Origin: Medicago truncatula | Taxonomy: Eukaryota > Streptophyta > Magnoliopsida > Fabales > Fabaceae | Reading direction: 5' to 3' | Assembly: GCF_003473485.1 (NCBI RefSeq) | Contig: NC_053043.1 | Coordinates: 28,992,576 to 29,056,575, forward strand | DNA length: 64,000 nucleotides | Shown: positions 1 through 11,364 of the stretch, in pieces | Layout: each line of letters begins with the position of its first letter | Numbering within the stretch: the stretch's first letter is position 1 | The notes under the pieces: model-generated | What the model was told of the DNA's origin: nothing | Databases searched by the model: none | The model's input: the letters and a program-made list of their open reading frames with translations, nothing else | Made by a program: the position numbers and the translations under genes

Positions 1-340
1 AACTAAAAAGTTGTTAAATACACCTTAAGGTGAATCTTGTTAAAACACACATTCTAAAAAATAAGTGGGTGTATGTTAGCAACTCCTATAGACATTTGTT
101 AGGATACACCTACTTATTTTTTAGAAGGTGTATCTTAACAAGTTATAACTAAAAAGTAGTTAAATACGACCTTAAGGTGAATGTTGCTAAAACACACATT
201 CTAAAAAATAAGTGGGTGTATGTTAGCAACTCCTATAGGCATTTGCTAGGATACACCCACCTAAAAAGTAGTTAAATACACCTTAAGGTGTAGCTTGCTA
301 AAATACTCCCACATAAAAACTAGTGGGTGTGTTCTAGCAA
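1..340. repeat. Three imperfect tandem copies of a foldback-type repeat
   Basis: Copies begin near 1, 147 and 252. The second copies the first closely up to about 245; the third is shorter and more diverged. Each begins with AAAAAGTWGTTAAATAC and has the self-complementary box CACCTTAAGGTG (CGACCTTAAGGTG in copy 2). The first also contains an inverted pair of ACCCACTTATTTTTTAGAA-like arms around 46-126, so it could fold. No protein is encoded. It resembles decayed MITE ends duplicated in tandem; the family is not recognised. Confidence 0.7.
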
Positions 341-342
341 AT

Positions 343-344
<2 letters not shown>

Positions 345-393
<49 letters not shown>
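345..393. repeat. (AT)n microsatellite
   Basis: Uninterrupted AT dinucleotide tract directly after the tandem repeat block. Similar tracts recur at about 2933, 9962, 11543, 11685 and 28152. Confidence 0.95.
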
Positions 394-397
<4 letters not shown>

Positions 398-1651
398 TTT
401 GCTATAAGTCATCCATAAATGTGTCTTTTGAAATGATGAAAGTGGATGTAAATTAGTGAAGGTTGCTAACTTGCACTTTAATAATACTTATAAAAATGAG
501 TGTAAATAATTAAGTGAGTGTAAATTGCTGACTTACATCTTAATAATTTTAAGCGAGTGTAGCTTGCTAACTTGCACCTTAGTATAGACCACAGAGTTAG
601 GATGCCACCACAAGTTAGGATGCGATATTATGTATATATAAGATAATGTCGTCATATTATTATTTAAGGTGGGGTTCAGGGGTTATTGGATTCTGTTGCA
701 GTCTGCCACATATATAAGAACTTCCCCTCATAACACCTCATACCATGGATATGTTCTGCAATAATGCATTGGAATCGTTTAAAGAAGGGCAAAAGAGGGG
801 TTTTGTATGTAAAAAGGAAGAGGGGAAGGGAAGAGGGGAACAAGCACCATTTTTTTCCCACCTTTACAAAATTAGAAGTCCACTTCTTTTCCACTAATAA
901 ACACAATTTAGAAAAAAAGGTCCACAACTATGATATGGACAGTGATGCTAAAATCTTTGATGTTTTTGGGACTAATGTTTTAAAAATCAGACCGAACCGA
1001 TCGGTGTTCTATTCATTTAACTAAAAATTAATTAGTTTAATGATTGGTTTTATTTTGATTGTATTTTATTCTCATTGGGCAGGATTGAATTGAGATATAG
1101 AATAGAATCAAGCTCGATTAATATTTACTTTTTAATATGATTTTAATTTTAATTTTATTTATTTATCATCCACTTCAAACATGGTTGAATCAATTGAGGA
1201 TTGATCAACAAGTCTCACATGTTCAATCTTTGATATGTTATTTGAAACATAATACTATCGAAATATAATCCAGATTAATGTTATACTATATTTGCATTTG
1301 ACCGCAATTTTCTTCAAATTATTTTGTATTGACCTTGTATGACCTTACCAAATTTTGCAGTTCAATAGCTATACCATAGTTCAAACTCATTATATATATC
1401 ATCTTATTACAAGTATTCAATATGTTTATGTATTAAAACTATGATTCGTTAAATTGATTAGACATTGATAAAAATATTTTAGAATTTGAGTAGGACTTAA
1501 CTCAATATCTTTAGAAAACTGGTTTGTAAGGTTGAGACTCTCTCCACTTATAAGCAAATGTTCATGTCTTACCTCATACAATGTGAATGTGGGAATGTTA
1601 ACACGTACGTACTTCCTCACGTCTAAGACTAAACATTTGGAGCATGAGTGT
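394..1651. other. AT-rich intergenic DNA without a recognisable gene
   Basis: Between about 470 and 575 a short motif (GCTAACTTGCACYTTARTA and variants) recurs three times, so this looks like more of the repeat family at the left edge. The short reading frames here have no domain or codon pattern that supports a gene. Confidence 0.5.
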
Positions 1652-1707
1652 GGGGGAGGGAGGAGGGGAGGGAGGGAGGGAGGGAGAGAGAGAGTGGGAG
1701 AGAGATG
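1652..1707 (+). repeat. GGGA/GA purine tract
   Basis: A run of GGGA and GGAGGGG units followed by (GA)n. It has at least six G-triplets separated by single A residues, which fits the sequence rule for a G-quadruplex on the plus strand. Confidence 0.85.
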
Positions 1708-1727
1708 TACATAATAGTGAAGGAGAT

Positions 1728-1925
1728 CATCCAAATGTGAGTGCTAGAAAGAGTATTGAAAATAAAGCATACTTAACTCTATTCTTAAATGTGAGTGCTC
1801 CTCCTCAAGATCAATGTTAGAGTGAGTGATGAAAATAAAGCATCCTTAACTCTCTTCTTAAATGTGAGTGTTACTCCTCAAGGTCACAGGTTCGATTCTT
1901 TCGAATACCAATTTAAGTGGGCAGG
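1728..1925 (+). repeat. Duplicated 80-bp unit ending in a tRNA B-box-like motif
   Basis: A unit of about 82 bp occurs twice (from about 1728 and 1815), sharing AAATAAAGCATMCTTAACTC and CTTAAATGTGAGTG. The second copy runs into GGTCACAGGTTCGATTC, which resembles an RNA polymerase III B box, then a T-rich stretch. This could be a fragment of a tRNA-derived SINE, but no clear A box or target duplication was found. Confidence 0.4.
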
Positions 1926-2189
1926 CTTAATTTTTTTTATAAATATAATATAAAATTTAATAGTCTAATTGGTGTAATTTCTTGTGTACACAGAGTTCTT
2001 AAAAATGTCTACAAAGAGTTCTCAAATGGAGTTACTATGTAAAAGTTACTCGTGAGTAATTGGCTCTCCACTCACATTTATAAATCCTATTTTCATTTTT
2101 GAAATTATATTCAAATTTCTTTCAATAAAAAATAACGAAAAGAGGAAAAGTATTTAATACAAAAAGAATGTCAAAATCAAAAAGGGATA

Positions 2190-2927
2190 AATTGTTTTGC
2201 AGGTAGACATGTCTGATAGGTGGGTGTGGAATCTTCACTCGTCACAAGTATATACGGTGCATTCAGCTTATTCTTACTTAACAGTGGTGGATACTAATAT
2301 CACTGCAGAGTTTGATCAATTTTTATGGCTTAAAGCGGTTCCTTTAAAAGTTAATATTTTTGTTTGGCGGCTCTTTCTGAATAGACATGCTACAAAGGAT
2401 AATCTTCGCAAGAGGAATGTCCTCGAGGCTACCAATGTTTTTTGTGGTGCTTTATGTGGTAAAGAGGAGGAAAGTGATCATTTGTTCTTCCAATGTGATT
2501 ATTATGGTTGGTTATGGCTTATGCTATCGAATTGGTTAGGTTTTGTTACGGTTCTCAATGGCAATTTATATTCACATGCAAATCAGTTTTGTACTCTTGG
2601 AGGTTTCTCAAAGAATTCTTTGAAAGCATTTTCTATTATTTGGATTTCGGTCTTATTTACTATATGGAAAGATCACAACAGGAGGATTTTTCAAAACCAA
2701 ATTGTTCATTTGGAAGTTCTTCTTGAAAGGGTCAAACTCCAAATGTTTTGGTGGTTGAAAGCTAACTACATATTGTTCGTTTTTGGAGACAAAACCCTTT
2801 ACCTTGTTTACAGACTATTTTGTAAAGTCTGTTTTTTGGGCCTTTGTTTTATGGCGGAATTAGCCTTTTTGTATTGTAATTAACTTTCTCAGCTTTCTTT
2901 GGCACATCTTATGCTTAAGGGACTGAT

Positions 2928-2989
<62 letters not shown>

Positions 2990-3014
2990 TTTAGTTTCTT
3001 CAAAAAAAAAAAAA
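2190..3014 (+). pseudogene. 5'-truncated LINE: zinc-binding reverse-transcriptase C-terminal region
   Basis: The reading frame 2197-2883 (about 228 codons) is the zf-RVT region found downstream of reverse transcriptase in plant non-LTR retrotransposons. It shows WVWNLHSSQVYTVHSAY, LWLKAVPLKVNIFVWRL, then the zinc-ligand pattern ending DHLFFQC, and the IIWISVLFTIWKDHNRRIF segment. Endonuclease and reverse-transcriptase domains are missing, so this is a 5'-truncated copy and not a host gene, although the open part carries no stop. Downstream are an (AT)n tract (2933-2988) and a short A-run at 3002-3014 that probably is the LINE tail. No target duplication was identified. Related fragments occur at 30.9 kb and 53.2 kb. 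Confidence 0.8.
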
Positions 3015-3455
3015 GGATAAAAAAGTATTGTGGCAAGTAGGTTCTTTTTCTTGGTCAAGTGCAAGTTAAAATTTTTTCTTGAGTAATTTCGTAAGATTGT
3101 AAAAAGAATTACATAGTCATCTAATTATATAAAACTCTTATAAAAAGTTTACCGTTCATTTAAGACCCACAATGCTTGAAGTATTAGTTTCCGCAGTTGC
3201 GTGTGGAGATATTCAATTTATTTTTCTCTAAAAATCGGAAGGTTAACACCAAAAATTACCACGTAAATAATTAGAATATGATTGTGTAAAAGAAAACTAC
3301 ACGCTCAATCCATACGCATTTAACTCATCTTTATTGGAGGGAAAAGTAAGGAAACGAGAATATGTGACAAGTGATAGTTCTTTGATATCTAGATTACAAA
3401 AGTACTAAAAGAGACATTCATTCATATGTTCCCCACACAGTAAGTCACCAGCTAG
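3015..3455. other. Upstream region of the RanBP2 zinc-finger gene
   Basis: AT-rich DNA with no gene or repeat that I recognise; it should hold the promoter of the gene starting just to the right. Confidence 0.4.
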
Positions 3456-3463
3456 TATATATA
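3456..3463 (+). promoter_or_regulatory. Probable TATA box of the RanBP2 zinc-finger gene
   Basis: TATATATA about 30 bp before a CTC/CAA-rich leader. The leader (from about 3490) runs to a splice donor CTATAAG|GTAAAT at 3567/3568. The matching acceptor is AACAG| at 4022, six bases before the start codon, so the first intron would lie in the 5' untranslated region. This is inferred from sequence pattern only. Confidence 0.5.
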
Positions 3464-4028
3464 GCCTCTCAACCTAAGCAAAATACTCATCAACCATCTT
3501 GATTTTCAAAGGATATTAGTCATTACTTGTCTCATACTTCTATCATTCCTTTTCCTTCTTCTATAAGGTAAATTTCTCTTTCAATAATAATTTTGTGAAG
3601 TGGAATTTCATAGTTCAATTATATACCTAACATAAAAGGGTACTTGAAATTCCTAATATTTAAATTAACCAAGCTAGAATAGTAAAATTAAGAAGCATGT
3701 TATTCATAACTTTCATGGCTCCATTTGACATAGACACGAACACTTGGAACTACACTGACACATCCGCACCTGTAATAATTTGAGAAAGTAAAATATTTTA
3801 TTGTAACCACATATCCTATGTCGCGTCTTTGTTGGAAACCGAAACATTCTAACACCAACCACACCCTCGATCTGAAATGTCGGTATTATTTCTCACCGAC
3901 ATGTCTTATTTCTAGAACTAGAATACATGCAATGAGGTTATGCTATATTTATTTTTTCAGGCTGCATTGGGAATTGATGGAAAAATATAATAGAACTAAA
4001 GTTTGTGTATACATGTTAACAGGAAAAA

Positions 4029-4794
4029 ATGAGCTGGTCAGGAGGAGATTGGATGTGCAATGCTTGCCAGCATATAAATTTCAAGAAGAGGGATGCATGC
4101 CAAAATTGTGGATACCCTAAGATTGGAGGCCCTGATCCAGAAACCTATAGATATAACTGGACTGAAACCTTGGCAGGGGACTGGTATTGCAGTGGTATGA
4201 ACTGTGGAGCTCATAATTATGCTAGTAGAACAAGCTGTTATAGATGTGGTGCATTGAAAAATGATAACTCTTATGGATCTGATTGCAATTACCCCCCTGG
4301 ATGGAAAACTGGTGATTGGATATGCACTAGGTATTTTCACTAAAATATGCTGCTGGATTTTCATGTACTGAAATTGCTTATACAAATCAAACATATCTAT
4401 AATTAGACTTGGGAAACGGAGAAATTATTATTAATAAGAATGACGCTAATGACATGTTTACAATTGTCTCCGAGGAGATTTGAAATTTATCGGTTTAGAC
4501 TTCAAAGTCAACTCTCACCTCGGCGCTGACAGAAAATAACTCGTTTCATTATATTACATAAAAAGAAATATGAAATATTGTAGAAATACATTTTTATTTT
4601 CTTTGCTTCTCATGTATCAGATATGGCTGTGGAGTGCACAATTATGCTAGCAGAGGCGAATGCTTCAAGTGCAAAACACCCAAAAGTTTTGGTATGAAAT
4701 GTTTATCCTTCATTACTTAAAGTATATGCTATTCAACCTCATTAGATCCATGATGCTTATATAATTAATTTCTATTTCAGGTGGTTCAGATTGA
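4029..4794 (+). CDS. Three-finger RanBP2-type zinc-finger protein
   Basis: Exons 4029-4330, 4621-4691 and 4781-4794 join through GT..AG introns into 128 residues ending FGGSD. The protein is almost entirely three RanBP2-type zinc fingers with the W-X-C-X(2-4)-C-X3-N-X6-C-X2-C pattern: DWMCNACQHINFKKRDACQNC (residues about 7-26), DWYCSGMNCGAHNYASRTSC and DWICTRYGCGVHNYASRGEC. In plants this small family (Arabidopsis At3g15680/At5g25490 type) is thought to bind single-stranded RNA through the fingers; the precise target here is unknown. No signal peptide or membrane segment is seen, so a nuclear or cytosolic location is expected. The start follows the splice acceptor at 4022 immediately, and finger 1 begins six residues later. 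A probable 5'-UTR intron (3568-4022) and an AAATAAAG near 5048 complete a plausible gene. The protein is somewhat shorter than usual family members (about 150-170 residues). Confidence 0.88.
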
Positions 4795-5056
4795 AAGAAG
4801 AATTTCAGCTGTCACCGGCTTCGTTCACAGCCTTCTTCTGCGATTAACATTCGATCTTGCTCTCCAAAGTGTTGAGTGATCATGGACAAAGGTCCTTTGT
4901 TAGCATCATCACAGCCTTTGTTTTTGTACTAGGAAGTTTTTGCCTTTGTTGTTATGCCAGATGTTTTGACAAGATACTAATGAAAATTATATATTTTGTC
5001 ATGTTGGACCTTGCACTCCCACTATTTGCTTCCCTTAGCTAGATTTTAAATAAAGG
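4795..5056 (+). other. Probable 3' untranslated region of the RanBP2 gene
   Basis: Runs from the stop codon to an AATAAA-like signal (TTAAATAAAGG at about 5046-5056). The short reading frame at 4857-5042 has no recognisable domain and lies within this stretch. Confidence 0.45.
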
Positions 5057-5869
5057 TCTACGATCGTGTGATCTGGGACGTGACGTAACAATTTTTTCTA
5101 TTGCTAAAACGACAATGCAACCACATTTGAGACTGCAATGAGCGCCTTTGACTGCGATTCTTCATAATATCAATGATCGCGGCGCGACTGTTACCGCAAC
5201 TGCTATTTCAAGCCCTTTACCAAATTGAGAAACTTATTGTGTGGAACTTTTACATTATTCAGCTGTTTCCTTTGGGGTGGTAAAAATAATGATTTGCATG
5301 GCTTTTGAATTAGAAGAGCCCATGTATTGGATAAGCATAATCAATAGATTCAACAGCACTACAAAATTGCAATGAAAATTAAAATGAGTTAAAAATCAAG
5401 TTTGTTCTTGCTTCAAAATCCAAAAAAAAATAAAAATAAAAATTCCCAAGCATGAAATAATTGAATGGATAAGAACCTGATGCACCATTTAAAGCAAAAA
5501 GCTATAAGTAAGTTCCAAGTATGTCAAGCAAATTATGCTTTTCTTAATTAATTTGTTTTGGTGGAATAAGTACAGTGATTATTCCTTATTATGCTCCAAA
5601 ATGGGTAAAATTCTTAGTCTCAAATCAAGCATATAGAACTTCATTATCATTTGGATGCCCCTAATATGCACCCAAAAAAGATTTTTAATGGTGGACCTCT
5701 TGAATTTTACTTGCTATAGCTGGTTCACATACTTTTTACTTTTAATTTTCACTACATAAACATATCATTTACAAATTAAAAAGTATGTTATAACCTTCCA
5801 TAACATGTAAATTTTAAGAGGTTTATCATATGACATTTTTTGAGTTCTATAATAGGGGCATCCTTATCA
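5057..5869. other. Intergenic DNA, nothing recognised
   Basis: AT-rich sequence without a supported gene, RNA or repeat end. Confidence 0.4.
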
Positions 5870-5878
5870 TTTATTGTT

Positions 5879-6244
5879 GGGTTAATAGTGTTTTACCTTT
5901 GTAATATAGACTATTTCCGATTTTTCCCATGTAATTTTTCTTTTTAGATTCCATCCTTGTAATTTGGAGATTTTTTGGTTTTGCTCCCGTAAAATCTTTA
6001 TGGCATCAAATTACAAAATTTATGGTACTTTCGCCCCTTGTAATTTGAGTAAATTTCGATTTACTCCTGTAATTTGAGCAAATTTTGGTTACCACCCCTG
6101 TCATATCATCGATTTTGTGCAGTCAAAATTCATGAAAGTCCAAAATAAAAAAGCTTCAAATTACAAAGACAAAATCTAAAAAAAAAATTATAGAGGAAAA
6201 ATCAGAAATGACCTATATTACAAGAGGTAAGGTACTGTCAACCC
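5879..6244. mobile_element. Mutator-type foldback MITE with 9-bp target duplication
   Basis: The two ends are long imperfect inverted repeats of about 85 bp. GGGTTAATAGTGTTTTACC on the left pairs with the complement of the right end, GGGTTGACAGTACCTTACC, and the similarity continues through TTGTAATATAG and TTTTTAGATT. The element is 366 bp and non-coding. It is flanked by a perfect 9-bp duplication TTTATTGTT (5870-5878 and 6245-6253). A 9-bp TSD with long TIRs is characteristic of Mutator-like elements. Confidence 0.88.
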
Positions 6245-6253
6245 TTTATTGTT

Positions 6254-6829
6254 TTCCTTCATTGACTTGGATAGAAATCTTGGTATGTGGATGTTGAGTC
6301 AAAAAGCATATATATATGTTCTTACTTTCTAACTGTTCCCTATTACTTAGCTATCAATATATTCTAGCCATATGCTTTGAAGATGTTAAGCTTAGCAAGG
6401 TACCCCACTTTTCATGAACTAGTTCCCTAGCATATATAGCATGGATCCAAAGTGCAGGACCATTTATGTCCATATGTCGGATGCTTTTATTTTCCTCTTA
6501 TTGTTTTTTAATATTTCTTTTCTTGCTATCCTCATTATAGAAAAAAGATGCACTAGATATTCATAAAAAGTATGCAATATTTAATTGATGCCTAAGATTC
6601 AAACTAAATTGTTTTGTCTAAGTTCTAAGCTAAGGGATGATAAAACATTAGAGTTAACATGAAATTTTTCCTTAAAAGTGACCATTTAAATGGCTTTAGT
6701 TGAAAGAATGTACGACTTCTCTACAAAAAAAATTGATCCTAAATACCTTCTGGTAATTGGGGGATCAAAGAAATGTAATTAACTAAGATATAAAATGATA
6801 AGGAGATGTAGCATTGTTTGAAGGAGTCA
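6254..6829. other. Intergenic DNA, nothing recognised
   Basis: AT-rich sequence between the MITE and the copia gag fragment; no supported gene. Confidence 0.4.
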
Positions 6830-7040
6830 AAATGAAGGCCCTTTTTGAGCAGAGACAAGAAAGTTGTCTTCCTCACTTACCAAGCACTTGATGAAGATCA
6901 AGTAGAAAATATTTCCAATGTAACATCCACTAAGGAGGCATGGGAGAAGCTTCTAACCTCTCTCAAAACTCTAACAAATCAGTTTGAATCCTTGCATATG
7001 AAAGAATTGCATACCATTTTTTTATTATTTTCTAAGATAT
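6830..7040 (+). pseudogene. Fragment of a Ty1/copia Gag (UBN2-type)
   Basis: The frame from 6845 reads RDKKVVFLTYQALDEDQ, then NVTSTKEAWEKL and FESLHMKEL. This is the usual block of plant copia Gag proteins (UBN2 family: DxKAxxLIxQALDED, TAKEAWExL, FExLxMKE). Only about 60 residues match; the rest of Gag and all of Pol are missing. A fossil insertion. Confidence 0.7.
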
Positions 7041-7376
7041 TTTTTAATAATCTATTAAAATATATATAGTGAGAAGGTAGAAGGCATAAGAAAATAAAAC
7101 CAAAGATTTGGATACTAAACCAAGAACATGAATGAGATCACTGAGCAAACTGCTTCCATGTTTCTCTATTAGATTAGACACATGATTGATGCAACACACC
7201 TTACTCATTGTGTCATGTTGTTTGGCGTACGCATTTTGCATTGAGAAAAATACTTTTTGCAACCTTCAAATTATTGGTAGACAACATTTACTTCATCTTT
7301 ACCATCAACACAATACATTGAGACATCGTAGTTTTTGTTGAACTAGAATTAGTCTTTGATACATGCAACACACAAT
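7041..7376. other. Unassigned DNA between two retroelement fragments
   Basis: No intact reading frame or element end seen. It may be more of the decayed copia copy, but I could not align it to a known domain. Confidence 0.3.
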
Positions 7377-9117
7377 TTTTTTTAGGGAAACATGCTTATA
7401 ACATTTCATTAATAATAATAGTTTCAATACAATTGGGTATTTTAAAATAAACAGCGGAACTAGCTAGTAATGTGACTTCTCTTGCGAGAGCATAAACAAC
7501 CTCGTTGGCTGTCACCTAATAAACTCCACCCTAGAGTTGGAAAATACAGCAGTAAACAAAGAACGACAAGAAGAAATGCAACCAAATTCGGATGTGTCGT
7601 TCCTGTCAGAAGAAAGGCATCAGCAGACAATTTAGAATCCATTTCGAAATCCACGCTATCAAATTGCATGTCACTCAACCACTGTAAAGCTAAATGTAGA
7701 CCAAAAGCTTCGCCCACATCAACTGGAACAAGACAAGGTAGAGACACAATTTTGGCCAGAACAAAAGTACCATCGGAGTCATGAACACAGATGCCAATAC
7801 TTGTTTGGTTGAGGGAGGAGGAGAAAGCAGCGTCAATGTTACATTTATATCTACCCGGCAGAGGAGGCTACCACTTTCAGACATTGGGTGAAACCGAAGT
7901 GGTAGGTCCCCCCTCAAGTGACAGTGTCGGCTGGTTTTGACTAGTTGATGCAGGCACTTCGGGAGTGTTAGCTAGCTGCCAATCAAGAACCATATTCCGG
8001 GCTCGTTCAACTGTTGTAGCGCTGGTTTCTGTGACATCTTCCCATACTTGAAGGTTGCAGTGTTTCCAAATGCTCCAAATTACAGTTGTTAAACATTGTG
8101 AAAGTTCAACCGACAAATTTTCAAGCAAAGAAAAAATGGCAGCCGTAGATGATGTAGTGTTTGAAAGAGCATGTTGAATAGAACCCCATAGACCAATTCT
8201 ATTCCAAACCTGGATAGCAAAAAACATGAGTGAGGTTTTCGTAATCTGATGCACAGCTAGCACAATTGGTATGACAAGTAACACCTTTGTCTAACAGTCG
8301 TATCCGCGTAGGAAGCAGCCCCGACATATGCGGCAAAATTAAATTCTTTACTTTCGGCGGGACTTTAAGATTCCAAATTCCAGCCCAATACCCTGGGCGC
8401 CAAAGATAATAGGAGTCGGCAAGTTCAGACACACATAACTTGTAAGCACTACGAACAGAGTAACGACCATGTCATTCCGCTTTCCAAATAATTCTATATG
8501 TATCAGCAATATCAACATTAAAAACCTGTCGAACAACCTGTTCATTCCAGCTTTTATCGTACAAATTCATCAAGCTATTAATGGTTAAGTTTTGGACAAA
8601 ATGAGCTCCAGGGATATCACTTCGAATGCACTCCCCATTATGTAACCAAGGTTCATTAAGAATAGAAATAGACGCACCTGAACCTATACTCCACCTTGCA
8701 CCACCACACACTAGAAATCTAGCATGCATGATACTACGCCAAACATAGCTCGGATTGTGACCAATTTGAGCCGTCAAATAGGACCCCGAGGGGAAGTAAC
8801 GAGCTTTGTAAATAGCTCGGAGCAGTAAGTTTTTAATTATCAAAAGTGAAAATAGAAGGATTGATAACATCAATAACGAGAGAAAAATCACCTGTTTGTT
8901 GTTGAAAAATGTTCACAAAATAATGTCGAGTCACATCACACAAACCGTGTGCATTAGTGATTTTATTACCTACATCATCGTCAAGAGAAATAATGCGATT
9001 TACCTTCTTTCGAGCTAAAACGGATGCATGGAAATTTTTTGTATTTCTATCACCATCCTTGTACCAATGTATCTTTGCACGTTGTTGCCAATAGGCATCA
9101 TTCTGTAAAATGAGTTC
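7377..9117 (-). pseudogene. Minus-strand LINE, RT core deleted, frameshifted RNase H end
   Basis: Read on the minus strand from 9117. First comes the post-endonuclease linker (IHWYKDGDRNTKNFHAS, then ARKKVNRIISLDDD). Then, without the reverse-transcriptase core, comes the post-RT block YKARYFPSG, LTAQIGHNPSYVWRSI, GSGASISILNEPWL (8472-8891). Next are the zf-RVT part (GIWNLKVPPKVKNLILPHMS, then CASCASDYENLTHVF) and an RNase H domain (DVGEAFGLHLALQWLSD, VDFEMDS, then ANEVVYALAREVT). Several frame changes separate these blocks. The (T)8 at 7377-7384 probably is the poly(A) tail. The missing YADD-bearing domain implies an internal deletion near 8845. No gene function is expected. Confidence 0.85.
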
Positions 9118-9321
9118 TTTTTTTGCAAATGTTATCTCTCAAAACATAATGTTTAATGCTAAAAATATATAATGTAATTTATAGATAATTTAAATAAGTA
9201 TTTTGTTACTTAACAAAGTTTCAATCAATGACGGTCTTACTTTAGTTTGATTACATAGCATTGTAGAAATAGTTGTAGGAGAGCAACATTCAATGACACA
9301 TATTACAAATGAAAATGATTA

Positions 9322-9468
9322 CACCCTCCGGTCATTATTATAAGCAAAAATTAATATTTTAGATTCATTTATTAAATGATGTATGTGATCTACAATAAAG
9401 ATCATATACATCATTAATTGAATGAATCTAAAATGCAAAGTTTTACTAATAATAGTGAAAAGAGGATG
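9322..9468. mobile_element. Stowaway-like (Tc1/mariner) MITE, copy 1
   Basis: About 147 bp that folds into a near-complete hairpin. The left end CACCCTCCGGTCATTATTAT pairs with the right end, whose complement is CATCCTCTTTTCACTATTAT, and the centre holds TTTTAGATTCATT and GATGTATRTGATCT arms. The CTCC-start and TATAAGCAAAA context fit Stowaway elements. A left TA is present; the right TA is not clear. Confidence 0.65.
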
Positions 9469-9957
9469 ACATGATATACTACGTGACTGTTGCAAAATAC
9501 CCTAATCATTAAATGCAAGTGAAAAGGAAAGCCAAAAGTTTCCTCTTCTACAACACCTACCAAGCTCCAGGAACCAACCACACCCTCAACCACCACAATT
9601 TGGGTCATGAACGTGGCAGCCTACACTATACTTAGTGAGTGTTTGGTTACACGGTGAAAAGTGAAATACGCACTTCCAACCATCCCAACGTGATTCTTGA
9701 GTGTTTGGTTCTCTCTCAACTAGATGAAGCCACCGTACGTTTCCCTCCTCAAACTCAAGTCTAAGTGAAGCTTCTATTCACGTGTGTTTGGTTGTGCGGT
9801 GGAAAAAATTAATTTTGGTTAAAAGTGAGTTGAATGTAAGTTGATTTATGTTTGGATACCTTCAAAACAAAAGTGATTAGTATAAAAAATGTTGTTTGGA
9901 TGTTTTGAATCAGAATTGCTTTTAGATGTGTAAAAGACCAAAATGGGCTTTAAAATG

Positions 9958-10011
<54 letters not shown>

Positions 10012-10012
10012 A

Positions 10013-10701
10013 ACACACATAACTTGTAAGCACTACGAACAGAGTAACGACCATGTCATTCCGCTTTCCAAATAATTCTATATGTATCAGCAATATCAAC
10101 ATTAAAAACCTGTCGAACAACCTGTTCATTCCAGCTTTTATCGTACAAATTCATCAAGCTATTAATGGTTAAGTTTTGGACAAAATGAGCTCCAGGGATA
10201 TCACTTCGAATGCACTCCCCATTATGTAACCAAGGTTCATTAAGAATAGAAATAGACGCACCTGAACCTATACTCCACCTTGCACCACCACACACTAGAA
10301 ATCTAGCATGCATGATACTACGCCAAACATAGCTCGGATTGTGACCAATTTGAGCCGTCAAATAGGACCCCGAGGGGAAGTAACGAGCTTTGTAAATAGC
10401 TCGGAGCAGTAAGTTTTTAATTATCAAAAGTGAAAATAGAAGGATTGATAACATCAATAACGAGAGAAAAATCACCTGTTTGTTGTTGAAAAATGTTCAC
10501 AAAATAATGTCGAGTCACATCACACAAACCGTGTGCATTAGTGATTTTATTACCTACATCATCGTCAAGAGAAATAATGCGATTTACCTTCTTTCGAGCT
10601 AAAACGGATGCATGGAAATTTTTTGTATTTCTATCACCATCCTTGTACCAATGTATCTTTGCACGTTGTTGCCAATAGGCATCATTCTGTAAAATGAGTT
10701 C
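10013..10701 (-). pseudogene. Duplicated piece of the RT-deleted LINE
   Basis: Second copy of the LINE segment at 8429-9117, with the same deletion point between the linker and the YKARYFPSG block. The RT deletion therefore preceded the duplication. Confidence 0.88.
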
Positions 10702-10905
10702 TTTTTTTGCAAATGTTATCTCTCAAAACATAATGTTTAATGCTAAAAATATATAATGTAATTTATAGATAATTTAAATAAGTATTTTGTTACTTAACAA
10801 AGTTTCAATCAATGACGGTCTTACTTTAGTTTGATTACATAGCATTGTAGAAATAGTTGTAGGAGAGCAACATTCAATGACACATATTACAAATGAAAAT
10901 GATTA

Positions 10906-11052
10906 CACCCTCCGGTCATTATTATAAGCAAAAATTAATATTTTAGATTCATTTATTAAATGATGTATGTGATCTACAATAAAGATCATATACATCATTA
11001 ATTGAATGAATCTAAAATGCAAAGTTTTACTAATAATAGTGAAAAGAGGATG
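10906..11052. mobile_element. Stowaway-like MITE, copy 2
   Basis: Identical to 9322-9468 at an offset of 1,584 bases; it exists because of the tandem duplication, not a second insertion. Confidence 0.65.
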
Positions 11053-11364
11053 ACATGATATACTACGTGACTGTTGCAAAATACCCTAATCATTAAATGC
11101 AAGTGAAAAGGAAAGCCAAAAGTTTCCTCTTCTACAACACCTACCAAGCTCCAGGAACCAACCACACCCTCAACCACCACAATTTGGGTCATGAACGTGG
11201 CAGCCTACACTATACTTAGTGAGTGTTTGGTTACACGGTGAAAAGTGAAATACGCACTTCCAACCATCCCAACGTGATTCTTGAGTGTTTGGTTCTCTCT
11301 CAACTAGATGAAGCCACCGTACGTTTCCCTCCTCAAACTCAAGTCTAAGTGAAGCTTCTATTCA

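Noticed and set aside
676..1024. Two overlapping short frames near the left end
   Set aside because: Low-complexity AT/GA composition, no motif, and both strands open over the same stretch.
8472..8891. Duplicated 139-residue frames as a tandem gene family
   Set aside because: The two identical frames are a LINE fragment copied by the 1,584-bp duplication.
9414..9608. Duplicated small minus-strand protein
   Set aside because: It overlaps a Stowaway-like hairpin and has no domain; identity between copies follows from the DNA duplication.
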